Source: Schistosoma mansoni
Lineage: Eukaryota > Platyhelminthes > Trematoda > Strigeidida > Schistosomatidae
Direction: 5' to 3'
DNA: 64,000 nt
Assembly (NCBI RefSeq): GCF_000237925.1
Contig: NC_031498.1
Span: forward strand, 18,051,004 to 18,115,003
Shown here: in pieces, positions 25,001 to 53,324 of the stretch
Layout of the letters: each line of letters begins with the position of its first letter
How positions within the stretch are numbered: the first letter of the stretch is position 1
The notes under the pieces: model-generated
What the model was told of the DNA's origin: nothing
Seen by the model: only the letters and a program-made list of their open reading frames with translations
Databases searched by the model: none
Program-made: the position numbers and the translations under genes

Positions 25001-25250
25001 ATGGGTTTGCGTAAACCCACGTTAAGGTAGACGTACCTTTTACCGTAAGTAGCGATTGGTTTTCCGTTTGCCGCCTATAAACTTAAAACAGACTCGTGAA
25101 GTCTGTCGTTGGAGTTCGCGGGAAGAACGCTAACTTCTGCGCCGGTGTCGACGAGGTAGCGAACTTTCGTAGTCACATCCGTGACGTATAACAGACGGCT
25201 ATGTTCGCCGGCTACGGTTGCCGTATACGCGTGCCGGCTTGGAAGTTTCC
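22093..25250 (-). pseudogene. pol: pro-pol polyprotein with two internal stops
   Basis: Read in the -1 frame relative to gag. The protease has LVDTGAEVSVLPAN (active-site Asp), with a TAG at 25077-25075 shortly after. The RT spans about 24650-24150, with YVDD at about 24252-24241. RNase H holds a TAA at 23664-23662 just after FGRELLAM. Integrase follows with its HHCC zinc region ([10 protein letters not shown]) and the catalytic core: [19 protein letters not shown] and [12 protein letters not shown]. The frame ends at 22093 with a basic tail. Apart from the two stops, the same frame is open throughout, so this is nearly intact coding sequence that cannot make a full Pol without readthrough. 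Confidence 0.88.
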
Positions 25251-26057
25251 CAAAATCTTATTCGTGTCACTCGATTTTGAGGTCGGATAATTGCAGGGCT
25301 TCCTGCAATTTCTAGAGGACTTACCGTACTGATTATGATACCAGCACCAGTCGGGGTTGTCTGTCTCTCGTGGTCGAGAGACAGATCTCTTACGTGAAAC
25401 GCTCCTACGTGAGGATTTTGACCGACTACGGACATTACGAACTCTAAGATATCTTGTAAGCGTGTGACATAGTTCGGCCATGTCAGTCGAGGTCGATTGG
25501 GGTTTTTCTTTGATGGAAAAAACCTTGGCCTTAGAAAATTTGGTGATTTCCAAGATTCGATCGGCAGATGCAGCTAGATCATCTATGGCATTGTTTTGGA
25601 ATGAAACAAGCACTGCCTGCACCTGTTGAGGGAGTTTAGACAAGAAAAGTTGTCTAAATAGGCCATCATCGAAAGTTCGTTGGCCGATGACTTCTCTCAT
25701 TCTAAGCAACATGTCCGTCGCAGAACCATGTTGCAAGTCGATATTGTTAAGGAGTTGGTCTAACCGTTGTCGATCAGTTAGGTCTCCGCGTTTTAAAATC
25801 GATAGTTTAAGCGTTTCGTAAGGTTCGGGAACATCACTAGTAAACATACTAGGTGTTACGTACCTGTTAAACTCGCGCGGTAACGCCTTAACTACCGCAA
25901 GGAAACGTGTGCGCGAGTCCGTGATTCCGTGCATGCAAAAATCGGCTTCTGCATAGCAGAACCAGGACTCGATATTGTCGGGTCAAAATGGCGTTAACTG
26001 AATCGAAATAGGGGGAATAGACTTAAACTTAAGAACCTTAGGAGAGTGTTCCGTCAT
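25212..26057 (-). pseudogene. gag: gag with one internal stop
   Basis: Structural protein frame of 281 codons from ATG at 26057 to TAG at 25212-25214. Codon 25 is TGA (25985-25983), where a Trp is likely in relatives; one transition would explain it. Near the C-terminus is a basic Ser/Arg-rich stretch, followed by the knuckle CWYHNQYGKSSRNCRKPC: Cys-X2-His-X9-Cys-X3-Cys instead of the usual CCHC. The frame overlaps pro-pol, which is read in the -1 frame after a GGGAAAC heptamer. An internal Met (25934) downstream of the stop could restart a shorter Gag. Confidence 0.85.
25245..25251 (-). promoter_or_regulatory. Candidate -1 ribosomal frameshift heptamer GGGAAAC
   Basis: In the gag frame the codons are TTG GGA AAC, so the heptamer fits X XXY YYZ (G GGA AAC). 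Slipping back one base leaves the gag frame about 31 bases before its TAG and enters the frame that encodes the protease DTGA motif. No downstream pseudoknot was modelled. Confidence 0.65.
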
Positions 26058-26219
26058 AGTAATATAGATAACGAAAATTGTCTAATTAAAATATATCCGA
26101 GAAAAAAAAATTCGCGAAAAAAGGTATATCACAATATATAAAATTCAAATAAAGAATAACAATGAATAATAATATTCCAAAATGGAACAGACTCACAGTA
26201 TATTGACTTGGTGTACCAG

Positions 26220-26238
26220 ATCACGTCGGTCTCACCAA
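26220..26238 (-). other. Primer-binding site, tRNA-Trp-like
   Basis: The plus strand reads GATCACGTCGGTCTCACCA then A directly before the LTR. This resembles the 3' end of eukaryotic tRNA-Trp (CACGTCGGGGTCACCA) with two mismatched bases. Primer use by tRNA-Trp is known for CsRn1-type elements. That it applies here is inference. Confidence 0.6.
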
Positions 26239-26564
26239 TGATGATGCAACGGATGTTCTAGTTTTACAACTAGCTACCAGTAGCACCTTCTATATTCGAT
26301 CGTTCCCAGTCAGATAGAAATCAGAAGTCAGACGAGAAGAGGCAGGAAAGATATATTTAATTCGTTACCAATATATCGAGGACCTTTTCTATAAGCTGGT
26401 TAATGAAACGTAGGAGCTGTGTCCCACGCCGTGTTGAAACGTGATCTGGTACGGATGCATGACCGAAAGCCTTCAGCTAAACAAGTTCACTTAGACAACA
26501 TGGTCAGCATCCAATGTCGAACACTTAATGAGCTATTGATTTTGGGGAATTATTTACAGCTACA
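26239..26564 (-). repeat. 5' LTR of the Ty3/gypsy element
   Basis: 326 bp. In element orientation it starts TGTAGCTG and ends GCATCATCA. All segments compared with 21226-21551 matched at a constant offset of 5013. Confidence 0.93.
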
Positions 26565-26568
26565 GGAG

Positions 26569-28860
26569 AATCGTGATGTTACCCAGCAGATCCTCAGTAT
26601 TCAGGTTGCATGTGCTACATACCCACTAGCAATCTGACTTACCAGGTCTGTTCTAAGCATTTACTACGAAGTCCGTGCAAGGTTCGTGAAACGGATCTTT
26701 ACATTCGTCATACTGAATACCAAAGGCGGCGAGGTTGCTTACATATAAATATAAGTTGTTATATAGATCCTTACAAATGTTTACGACTGTGGAAAAAAAC
26801 AGACGAACAGAACGGAAACAAAGGGGTGATACAAAAGGTTGAGACGTACTGAAACTAGCTTCGACGTAGAGAACTGTAAAGAGCGAATAGTAAGCTGGGG
26901 AAAAATCACATTATTAACTATTAACTCGGATAAAACTTAAGAAGAGGAGTAATCTACCAAACGTTAAGCTCAGAACAGATTCTATGAACCAAAAATGATA
27001 CTTCTGTTACGTAAGGACATAGAAAAATTTTGAAAAATGCAAAATGAGTTCTCAGTAAACTTCCCTTTTGTAAGGCGCGTGTGCATGTATAACCTACTTG
27101 TTATTCTTGGATCGATCGTCTTCCTTTAGCACTTGAATTATACCTGTGTTGTCTTCACATTGCAAGCAACCCCCTGCCTTGTAATGCTAAACCTGTTGAC
27201 ATCCAGGATCCCTACTGTCATGGGACGAACGGATTCGCCCAAGCAACAAGACATACAAATCCACAAATAACTATGAAGCTGAATAGAGTTAGTTTAGTCG
27301 AGTGGCTAGACTAATACCTGTTGAAAATTACCAAATACATGAAACCGTACTCAAGCAGCGAGAATCAGGAGCAAAGAATCAATCGGTTTATACAAACTCA
27401 TGTCGAATAATATTGGAGAAATATTGGAGTATTTAAATAGTAGCGGCTACTTTAATGCATAAGGTCGAATGCTGGTTAAACTAGAAGGAGTTAGGCAAGT
27501 ATGGGCTTTGGATTACTAACTGTTGGAGGTATTTAGTCTCAGTGGGAATCGTCAGATTCCTAATTTTGATTCACTATTATTAGGCTTTGCCACTGCAACG
27601 TTATACAGTGCAGTTAATAATGGTTTCCCCTTTTTATTCGGTCTCGACTAATAGTAGCACAATTGTACATTCCTGCCATTAGAAAATGTAATCTCGGTGC
27701 TTGTAGACACCAATTTCGTGAGAATAATGTATATCGCTTATATTGTGTATTTGAGAAAACTAGCTTTTTAATAAAAGTTTTGTCGAAGCAGCTAACAAAG
27801 TGGAAATAACGAATAAAATATAGGAAATAAAGTGGATATTCCGTAAAAAAAGAGAAGACTAAGAAGGAAACGCGTCAAGATGCCTGCTTTTTCGCCCGTC
27901 GCGGGAAAATAATCCGAAATTTCTCCGTTATGTCACTCTGTTCGAAACGTTGATGAATTGTCTAATTTTTCACTAGATATACACTGAATTGTCTACTCTT
28001 CGTCTAAATACTCTCCCAATCTCTAGCCGCACGCTTAATTACACGCTCTGTTGGCCACCTTTTGCCTAACTCAGAATGTTTTCTATATTCTCAAACAACT
28101 AATAAAGGGGAGGTAATGGAGAAACGCTCCAAAATGTCCGCTTTTTCGCCTGTCCGGGCGAATTAATACCAACTTTCACCGTTATGTCGCTCTGCGTCTC
28201 AATTGTCTCTGAATTGTCTACTTTTCGCTCCGATGCACGCCGGTTTATCTAATTTTGCCTCAACTTTTAACACACCTTTGACGTAATCACAAACGTCTTC
28301 TGTGTTCGCTTCTATTTCCATAACACACCACACTAGAGCTGCAATTGACGTTAAAAAAGGTAGATGTTTAAAGAAATTTATTGAAAAGGAAAAACGTCAT
28401 ATTGTACAACATTATGAGTAGTTGGCAGATGCTAGGGTATTGATTGTTATGTATTTTAATTGTAATCGCCAAGTCTTATTGTAACTTGAAAAGATCTACA
28501 AAAGGAGGAGCAGGTTATGTACTATTGATCAGGCACGTGTACTTAATTTCAAGTGCATCTAAAATCAAACAGGCTTTCTCAACACCCAGTCAAAGAGTTC
28601 TCTATGCAAGTAAGAAAGTAAGCGCATGTTTATTGAAAACAAAGTTGAACATGAAAAACACTCCACTGGTTATTCCTTTCCGTAACGCATGTTTGACTAT
28701 TGAGAATCAAAATAATCTTGTGAATACTGAAATTGAAAGAACAAAAATGTTTCGACGATATCTAAATGACATCCTTTTTAACACAACTAGCTACGTGAAG
28801 CTTTACTTACGGTTATGTTCGTTAACATTGAAGACTGTATCTATAGAACAGTAGAGAATA
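26569..28860. other. Intergenic, no gene recognised
   Basis: Apart from the tandem repeat at 27860-28290 I see nothing recognisable. A 136-codon frame at 28444-28854 has no family features. Confidence 0.5.
27860..28290. repeat. Two degenerate tandem copies, period about 250 bp
   Basis: Shared words in order: CTTTTTCGCC (27887 and 28141), CCGTTATGTC followed by CTCTG, then TGAATTGTCTAC. The copies are clearly diverged. Family unknown. Confidence 0.55.
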
Positions 28861-28899
28861 GTTATCACTTCAAACTAGTCCATGCATGTTCTTGTTTTC

Positions 28900-31800
28900 T
28901 TTGATGAAGCTTTTGTAATTTGTCTCTCATGTCATGAAAATAACCTTGAATCGCGATGTCATACAGCTTAGCAAGTTGTTTTTCGTTGACAGATGATGAC
29001 AGGAACCGATTAGTTAATGCACATTAAGTTTTAGAAAACATATCCCACTTCGTATGCAGCCGTAAAACCTGTGCTTCTGAAGTGCTATTTTCGATGAAGT
29101 GCCAAGTAGCGCAAAATGACTGGTAACCTCAGGTATCATGATGTATGATAAAATATATCGCATTAATGTTATGGGATTATCATCCATTAACCGCGTCAAC
29201 ATGGCCATTTGTAATACGAACAAGTGATCAAATTAATTTTGTTGACTTACAAATCTGTCCCTTATGTCCTCCTGCTGAAGATAAGCGTCCAACGCCGCAG
29301 TTCTTGTTCAAATGACAAAGGGAACTGTTGACTTGATAGTCCGCAATCGAATTTCCACGGATGTTCACGCTCACAAGACTTCGATAGTAGCTGCTTCATA
29401 TTGTCACTCAAGTCAGAAATACCCGATGATATGTTCTGCAGTACAGTATACAGTCTATCAAATCTCAAAAACTTAATCAGACACGTGGCTTACTCGGCCG
29501 CTAACGTACTACCTATACGCCTAGATTTGAAGGTTAATGGCGACGTATCCAATTGTGTCGAACTAGTTAATTAAAGTAAATTAAAAGTAAACAAGCCTGC
29601 CTGGCAATCGTCGAGACGACACTGTCGAACAACCGAAATTTGGGATATCGGACGTGGCTATTTCCAGCATGCATCTCGGCCACATTCATGTCGATGGAAT
29701 TGTAAAGAAACCTTTCCTTACGTTTCAACGCACCTCTACAAAATGCTGGTAAGAATGTTGTGTTTAACTCTTCGGCTTCTGAGTGTTTAGTAGCAAAGTG
29801 TTTTCGTCCGTTAAGCTGTTTATACAGTAAACATCTAATTTTTTGAAGGAAATCAACAAGTCCTTTGTAGACTAGAGACTATCTATAAGGAATGATTGTC
29901 ACCACCTTGACCTTGCACTTCAGGGCAGGCTAATTGTCATCCGTTTCAGTCAGTTAGTCACAACGTAGGACTTCGTACGTACGTACATCGGTTCGAGTTG
30001 CCATACCACATTAGCACAGAGATTCAGTTGTCGATTCAAATCCCATAGTGGTAGAAGTAGTAAGAGTATGAGCATTATGTGAAAGATTAGAGTTTGAAGA
30101 TGTTATTGAAAGAGTATAATACAGTGAAATAAATTTGAAAAGAGAAAAAGGATAGGGACATGGAGAATTCAGAAGATTAGAATTTGGTAGAACGCCGTTG
30201 CTGCTACCTTGACGTGGTGGTCGGGCTTGCCTATCGCGATGAACCAATCGAGCTATACTGGCTGGAACAATCGTTCCTCAAGATCCTACCATGCCAGACA
30301 GGTCGGTTGAAGAGCGGTAAGACTAAAAACAGCAATCCCAAGGTCCGAAGGTGCAGTCGCACTGCCGACTTTACAGAGGTGTGACGGCAGTAAGGTGTTT
30401 CCTTCAGACAACCAGCATGACAGCGATACTGCCTTCCCATAAAAAGGGGTGGGGTTAGAAGAGGTCGACCCTAAGAATGCACGCCTTGCCTGATCCCACA
30501 GATATCCGTCTCCGGCGGCAAGGTCCTTTGAAGAACGGGACTAACGCGTCAAAAATCCCCCACAAAAAGGTCGTGCGTGACCGGCCTCAAGCAGTAGCCC
30601 CTTGGGCACTGGGGTCACGCTCCCAGGTCGTTATGACCAACACTAATCCAACTTCCTTTTCGGGTCCCTCAAGAAATAACCTTCCACGGTGTAGGCAGCC
30701 GGGAAGTAATATTAGCCCTCATACCCGATACTGCACACGAGACCAAGTTGGTCACATCCAAATCCTTCCTACACCTAATAACTCTTTTGTCTCCACGACT
30801 AACCCTTCTCACGTCCTTTTATCACCTCACAGCGCTAGGGCAAACGATTCGAGTACTTGGAACGTTGTTCCTTGTCATCCGTTTGGGTACTGTCCTGCAG
30901 GTGCATATCCACAGCGTCCGTAGGATAGAGACAAAGTTGTTTACCCACAATCCTCTTTTTAGGTGCAGTTGGAACCTGCTTCCACCTTGGTGTGTCGATA
31001 TATACGGACTGCTCATTAGTCGGCTAAACAGTATATAGAAGGTAAGGAAATGATTTAAAGTAATACCATCAGCAGGAATTTGAAAAAATATATTCAAATG
31101 GACTTATATACCAGTGGGAACAATTACCACATTATTAGCACATTTAACGGTAATACATTTACAGTCAATATCGTCAATGGAAATTTATTTGTGCTCATGA
31201 CTAACTATCGAGCACATAAGTATTCCTTTATCATTAGAAGGGAACGGTTCCTCGAAATAATCACGTGTGTCAGTGTATAGTCTAAATTCAATCAATCCGT
31301 CTTTCTCTATATCAGTGATTAGCACAGGCTTTCCGTGTACTATCATTACATTATGCGGCCTAAATGAAGTTATTTTAGTGTTCCTAAAGATAATTAATTG
31401 TTTTTCGTGGTCAGACTTAACAACTGTTTGTAAAGTAGTGACGAAATGCTAGCTTGCAGCCTACCACAGAAAGATATCTCCACATAACTCTGAGCAGCTT
31501 GCTTTGCTACAATATGACCGCTATGCACTGACTTCCTAATCTTCATATAAGACTCAAGTGGGAAGGCGGAAAAAGAATCTAAATCTCCATGCACACGAAC
31601 GTCATAAGTGAGCTGCTTCAACAAATGCACGTTACAAACTAAGTTTTCAGGTCCGCAACACCATTCATATTCTTTAAGAAAATTAGGTAAATCATTTCTG
31701 ACCTAATCTGTTGCGCTGCTATTTCATCTGGAATGTACTAACAAATACGTCGCTAATACTGAACGCCTAAAATCCAGATACAACGGTTGTGGTGAACAAT

Positions 31801-32414
31801 GTTTAAGAATTACGGGTCCTAAATACAGAAGAGACAATCGACACTCGCTTTCCATACTGAGACGAAATCTTATCTCTGACATTTACGCTGAAAGTCTGAG
31901 GGAGTACTTGCAACAAAACTTGATATTAACTTATTTATCTCCACAATTACGAATTTTCTCATGTTTCTAAGGCTTTTATGAATAAAATCTATCCATAGAT
32001 TGATTAGTTTCGTCGTCACACCTAAGTATACCATGTACATTGGATTTAAAGGGAATGTTAATATCATACTAATGGCACGTGCTTCGAAATTGGAATGCCC
32101 TTGATAGTAAATTGACTGAATCTGCTGACGAAAGATATCATAAGTTCTCAATGTACGTTCACCATTTGAGGACGTCATTTTCCGTCAAGGCGCCGACCAA
32201 CTAAAACACACCTATCGCGACCTGCGTTTCCATTGTGATTAACTGTGTATATTACATTCGAACGAGCAGGTGCGTCATGGATTACAGCGACCAGTTTAAT
32301 AGCTATGTATTTATTGAACTTAACATTATACAGCCCCACGTCGCTCATTTTTAAATTCAGAAATGCTGTCCGCAGATACTTCGTTAAATTCACCTGGCCT
32401 AGTTTTCCCTCCAT
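28900..32414 (-). pseudogene. Decayed DNA transposase (tnp2/CACTA-like, family uncertain)
   Basis: Broken minus-strand frames retain a recognisable order of motifs seen in invertebrate 'transposase domain' proteins. These are HDAPARSNVIYTVNHNG with a following RDRC (zinc-like, about 32300), LRTYDIFRQQ (32150), FPLNPMYMVYLGVTTKLINLW (a decayed 'FPLDYMHLVCLGV' motif, about 32040) and NVHLLKQL...DSFSAFPLESYMKIR (31630-31540). A frameshift sits at 32178/32175 and many stops follow. The relic is split by a plus-strand retroposon fragment (30160-31050). Assignment to CACTA/EnSpm is from memory of these motifs and is the weak part. Confidence 0.5.
30160..31050 (+). mobile_element. 5' fragment of a non-LTR retroposon (RTE-like) inside the transposase relic
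   Basis: GC-richer than its surroundings. It holds an open frame (30477-30923, 148 codons) rich in Pro, Arg and Ser that ends near STWNVVPCH, reminiscent of the GTWNVRT start of an AP-endonuclease. No downstream endonuclease or RT follows, so it would be a 5'-end-only copy, which is unusual because such elements normally truncate at the 5' end. Confidence 0.4.
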
Positions 32415-32419
32415 TGATA

Positions 32420-33400
32420 CCTATCATAAACACGTCACTAAGCCTGGGGACAACGATGCAATGACAAATAGCTGTTGGACTGATAAGTCTTGTTGATTGA
32501 ATGCTATACTCGGATCTTAAGCCAGTCTCGTAACCCCCAAGCTAGAACTACACAGCGACTTAAACACGAGAGAAAAGGCGCAAAATATACGAAGAGCACT
32601 TTACTCCAAATGTTCATTTATGTACAGAAAATATAGGGTTTTTATAGTACTTTAGAAGTCCTTGAGTTTTCTTGAAAATTCTAGAATACTACTAAACATA
32701 GTAGCAGCGTAGTAGTCAGCCAATCAGGACCTCTACATGTGACTTTTCATTTTCGCGATATTTCTAGCAAAACTTCTAATCAAACGCTGATTGGATAAAA
32801 TGCCTCTTAATGTTTCCTGAGCTTGTCATGTCTATTGCGAGAAATTTTCCGGATCGCCTCAACATAGACCACTAGAGATGCTGGTCGCATTACTCTTTCT
32901 GAGACCTTGTACCGGATCTACCAAAGAACACTAGAGGTGTCTTACGAATGTGCACAGGTCAATAATTGTGGCTTATATTAACGCATCGTTGCTCTTCCCA
33001 AACTCATTGTGGTTAATTTTGTTGCCTAGTTCTAAATTCAATCAGCAACAGATTATCTCTTGTATTACACCCACATTCTTTCACGGTGTGGTGCAAGAGG
33101 CACTACAGTGTCTTTTCTAAGCTGTTGACATTGTTTTTGATGTCTAGTTATTTAAAGCTGATTCGCGTGGTTCACAAGACAAAGCGCTCTTCAGTACCAA
33201 TGTTTTTCAACTTTGCAGTCGATTCCATATGGTTTTCATTCTAGAAACGCATAACATGGTGAATATTCGCGGTTATTTGTAATTAAATATGTATCAAAAG
33301 GTTTCTGTAAAGTTGTTTATTCACTGGGTTTGTTAGATTTCGATCGTTTTCTTGTCACTATTCAAGTATTTTGTTTATGTTGAATAAGAAAACTTGATTT
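32420..33400. other. Intergenic upstream of GCN5
   Basis: No gene recognised. A splice-acceptor-like TTTTTCAG|CTC at 33405 could define the start of a 5' UTR exon (33406-33567), by cis or spliced-leader trans-splicing. Confidence 0.45.
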
Positions 33401-33507
33401 TTCAGCTCTAAGTTCTCTATTCCAAATGTCCATGAATTTTGGATAGTACGTTTGAAAATTAGTGATGGCGAACAAACGTTGATCCTATAGAAAGCGATAA
33501 TCTGAGC

Positions 33508-50677
<17,170 letters not shown>

Positions 50678-50885
50678 ATCATATCACAGAATCAACAAAA
50701 TATGTTACTGAGTTTAATAAATTTTGTTTGACTGTTTCTTTTCTTATCTGTTTCCTGTTTTTCAGTATAATACTTTGTAAAAGTTTCGTAATTTATAATT
50801 TCTTGTATGATAAGTGTTATTTTGTGTAAATGACTCATAGTTTTACTGAACTTCGTAAAGTTGATAAAATTGCTCAAAAACTATC

Positions 50886-50891
50886 AATAAA
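50886..50891 (+). terminator. Poly(A) signal AATAAA for GCN5
   Basis: First canonical AATAAA after the GCN5 stop, about 210 bases downstream. Position is plausible; cleavage site unknown. Confidence 0.55.
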
Positions 50892-50899
50892 TATGTGTA

Positions 50900-51624
50900 C
50901 TGAAAATCCTGATTTTAATTTCGAATCGGCTTAATTTTTATCTAATATTTTTCACTAATTCCGTGTAAGTTACTGAGCTTTTAAGAGTATTATGAAAAGA
51001 AGTGAAGAGTACATGGACTAGTCATTGAGTTGGAAGGTGTACGGTTGGCTATATATTTGTGGCAGATACTTGAAGAGAGTGATTCGGCGTTAAGTAGGTG
51101 GTTTAACTGTGAACTCACTTTGTATCCCTAGGCAACATCACAGACCTGATGAGCAAAATAAAATGATTTTAGCGGGAGGAAATAACAGCTTGTTCTGTCA
51201 GAATGGAGTTTGGGTTAGATTTTCATTCAAGCGGTGGCGCACATGGTGTTCATACAAAACGATAATTGCTTTGTAAACCACTGCTCGCGTCATTTTAAAT
51301 ACAATAAGATAACTTCATATGCATTCACGATATTAGAGTTTGAGGAACTTCTGCTACAAATACATTATTTACCGTTACTTATTTGAGAAATGCAACGAGT
51401 ATTTCAATTTATGAACTGTGATGACCTGAAAGAACATATAGCGCAAAACCAAACCTTAGCTTACTGCATTTGTACTTTTTCCGTGTTTATATTGAAGTTG
51501 ATAAATAGAAGTTCAATAACAAAGACTGTTTCATCTACACAGTTCATTGTCTGCTTACTATCAGACTTCATTCTTATAAAAAACATTTATACACCATCCA
51601 TAAGTACAATACTTTAGTATATCA
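50900..51624. other. Intergenic after GCN5
   Basis: No gene or repeat family recognised. Confidence 0.5.
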
Positions 51625-52760
51625 CGTTCTCGAGAATGCTTTCAATAACTTTTCCATCCTACCTATGAGCACCCTGTCTGTAGCTCTTCCAGGGTTACTG
51701 CCGGTCTTACGCCCGGATAAAGGAAGGTTGGGCATGACGTCAGCAACCCTACCACATAGAAAAAAAACTTGCTAAAATATGTCAACCAGAAAAAATTATA
51801 TAAACCATCTAAGCTGTGAAGTGGGAGCTGAAGGATCTTCTTTCAGAAGAGTAATGACGCTTCAGGATGAAAGCCGAGATTCTTCGGACGTTACCAGAGC
51901 GACCAGTCAATACGAACATAAAGACAGTCCTACTGTAAGGAGTAGATATGTGGAGAACAACTACAACCAAGGTACAAGTATTTATAAACAATTATATATG
52001 CAAGGTACTCAATGTCCGTTGGCCAGATACCATCAGCAACAACCTACGATGGTTAAGAACCATCCAACTTTCGGTTAAATACGAAATTACGAAGAGATGC
52101 TGGGGGTGAGTAGGATGCATTGGCTGGTACTATCTCAAGCCTTCATATGTCACTCCAGCTTCTGGAGAGATCAATTTACTCATTCTTTTCAAGCTACATT
52201 TTGACCTCATTTATTCGCTTATTAACGCTGTCTGTTTTTATGCTCGTGTGTTTTAATTGCTTATTCTATTAATTACTTGTCAGTATATATAAATATTGAG
52301 TCGCACTTGATCCAATCGAGTTGGCTCACCAGTCTTCACGTTACTATGCTTCTTACACTTCTTTTCTGGGTGGATAAATGAGTGCATTAAATATATGTAT
52401 TTGAAATTCATCCCCATATTTGGCTCATTCCGTTATTTTCTAAAGCGAATTAAGTCGGTAAAAATATACGAGGTTTGGCAGCATGTATATTTTCAATAAC
52501 AACTTGCATACAATGTAAATAAAGTCAGATATTAGGCCACTAAAAGGACATAAATTGCGTAAATCACCAAACCGCATCACGGGGCCAGCCCTTACTTGGA
52601 ATCTCGAAGGAAAAGAGAAAGATCATAGAACAAATGGCGTCGGAAACTGGAGGCAAATATCAAAGGGATGAAAGGCAACCGTGAAGGACTGTCTAGGAGA
52701 GTTCAATGGACAACCGGGGTGCGCTGCCTATCCTACATCGAAAGGGGTAATAAGCCTAAG
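51625..52760 (+). mobile_element. RTE-derived non-autonomous retroposon (copy 2)
   Basis: 51640-51770 looks like an untranslated leader (GGGTTACTGCCGGTC..., CAGCAACCC). From 51895 the sequence matches the reverse complement of about 38640-38850. It includes the same jump from GCGACCAGTCAATACGAACA to AATTATATATGCAAGGTA and on to GGTTAAGAACCATCCAACTT. A decayed C-terminal tail reappears at about 52560-52760 (SKEKRKIIEQMASETGG), after roughly 450 bp of other sequence. Confidence 0.6.
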
Positions 52761-52929
52761 TAAATAAGCTATACGCACCACATATAAGCAATGAACACGT
52801 ATATCGGCGTAAAATTTTACTAGCCATGTATATAAAAGTCCATAAAAGACTGCTCATTTGTAGCCCTAAGAATCAATGAGAAGATTTAAATAACCAATAT
52901 ACATGAATTAAACGTCGCTCTATTGCACA

Positions 52930-53115
52930 AGCAAGTGGCTCTCTGATATAAGTAGCTAAGTGGATAACATAGTGTTTGAAGCGAAAGTTATTGGGTTTCA
53001 GTCTTGGAACGAACACAAACTCTGGGATGGAGGCACATCCTATCAGCGAGTCCCGAATACGACAAATCGCCAATCCTGGAACCCACTGCTAGCCACCATC
53101 TTACTCTGCTTATAA
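52930..53115 (+). repeat. Old hammerhead SINE relic
   Basis: tRNA-like part with AGTAGCTAAGTGGATAACAT, then ATCAGCGAGTCCCGAATACG and ACCCACTGCTAGCCACCATC. Relative to 49205-49030 the CTGA box has lost bases and GAAA is altered (ACAAAT), so no ribozyme is expected. Confidence 0.65.
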
Positions 53116-53276
53116 TGCGTAAGTCGTGCTTCATCAACATCTATCTAATAAACTAATGGATGACTTCATGCAGTAAAGGTAAATTCAAAACAAGTGTAAT
53201 TTCAACAAGAATAAAAGTATTAAAATACACTTGAATTATGTGCAAACAGAGAAATGCAGACATTCGAAAAAGCATG

Positions 53277-53282
53277 TTTATT
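53277..53282 (-). terminator. Poly(A) signal AATAAA for the RNPS1-like gene
   Basis: TTTATT on the plus strand, AATAAA on the minus, about 43 bases after the TAG at 53325. Spacing fits a short 3' UTR. Confidence 0.6.
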
Positions 53283-53324
53283 CATCATAGGATGTATGAC
53301 GATATTTAAAAAACGGCGAGCACT

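Larger units (their letters stand above)
21226..26564 (-). mobile_element. Ty3/gypsy LTR retrotransposon, CsRn1/Boudicca-like, 5339 bp
   Basis: Two LTRs (TG...CA) bound gag and pro-pol on the minus strand. A 4-bp target duplication GGAG flanks it (21222-21225 and 26565-26568). Domain order is Gag, protease, RT, RNase H and integrase, as in Ty3/gypsy. The Gag knuckle is the unusual Cys-His-Cys-Cys form and the primer-binding site resembles the 3' end of tRNA-Trp, both typical of the CsRn1 clade. The LTRs look identical, implying a recent insertion, yet three in-frame stops interrupt gag, protease and RNase H. There is no envelope-like frame after integrase. Confidence 0.93.

Noticed and set aside
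28444-28854. 136-codon frame, plus strand
   Set aside because: Long for random AT-rich DNA, but no domain, weak context, and next to transposase debris. Kept out as a gene.
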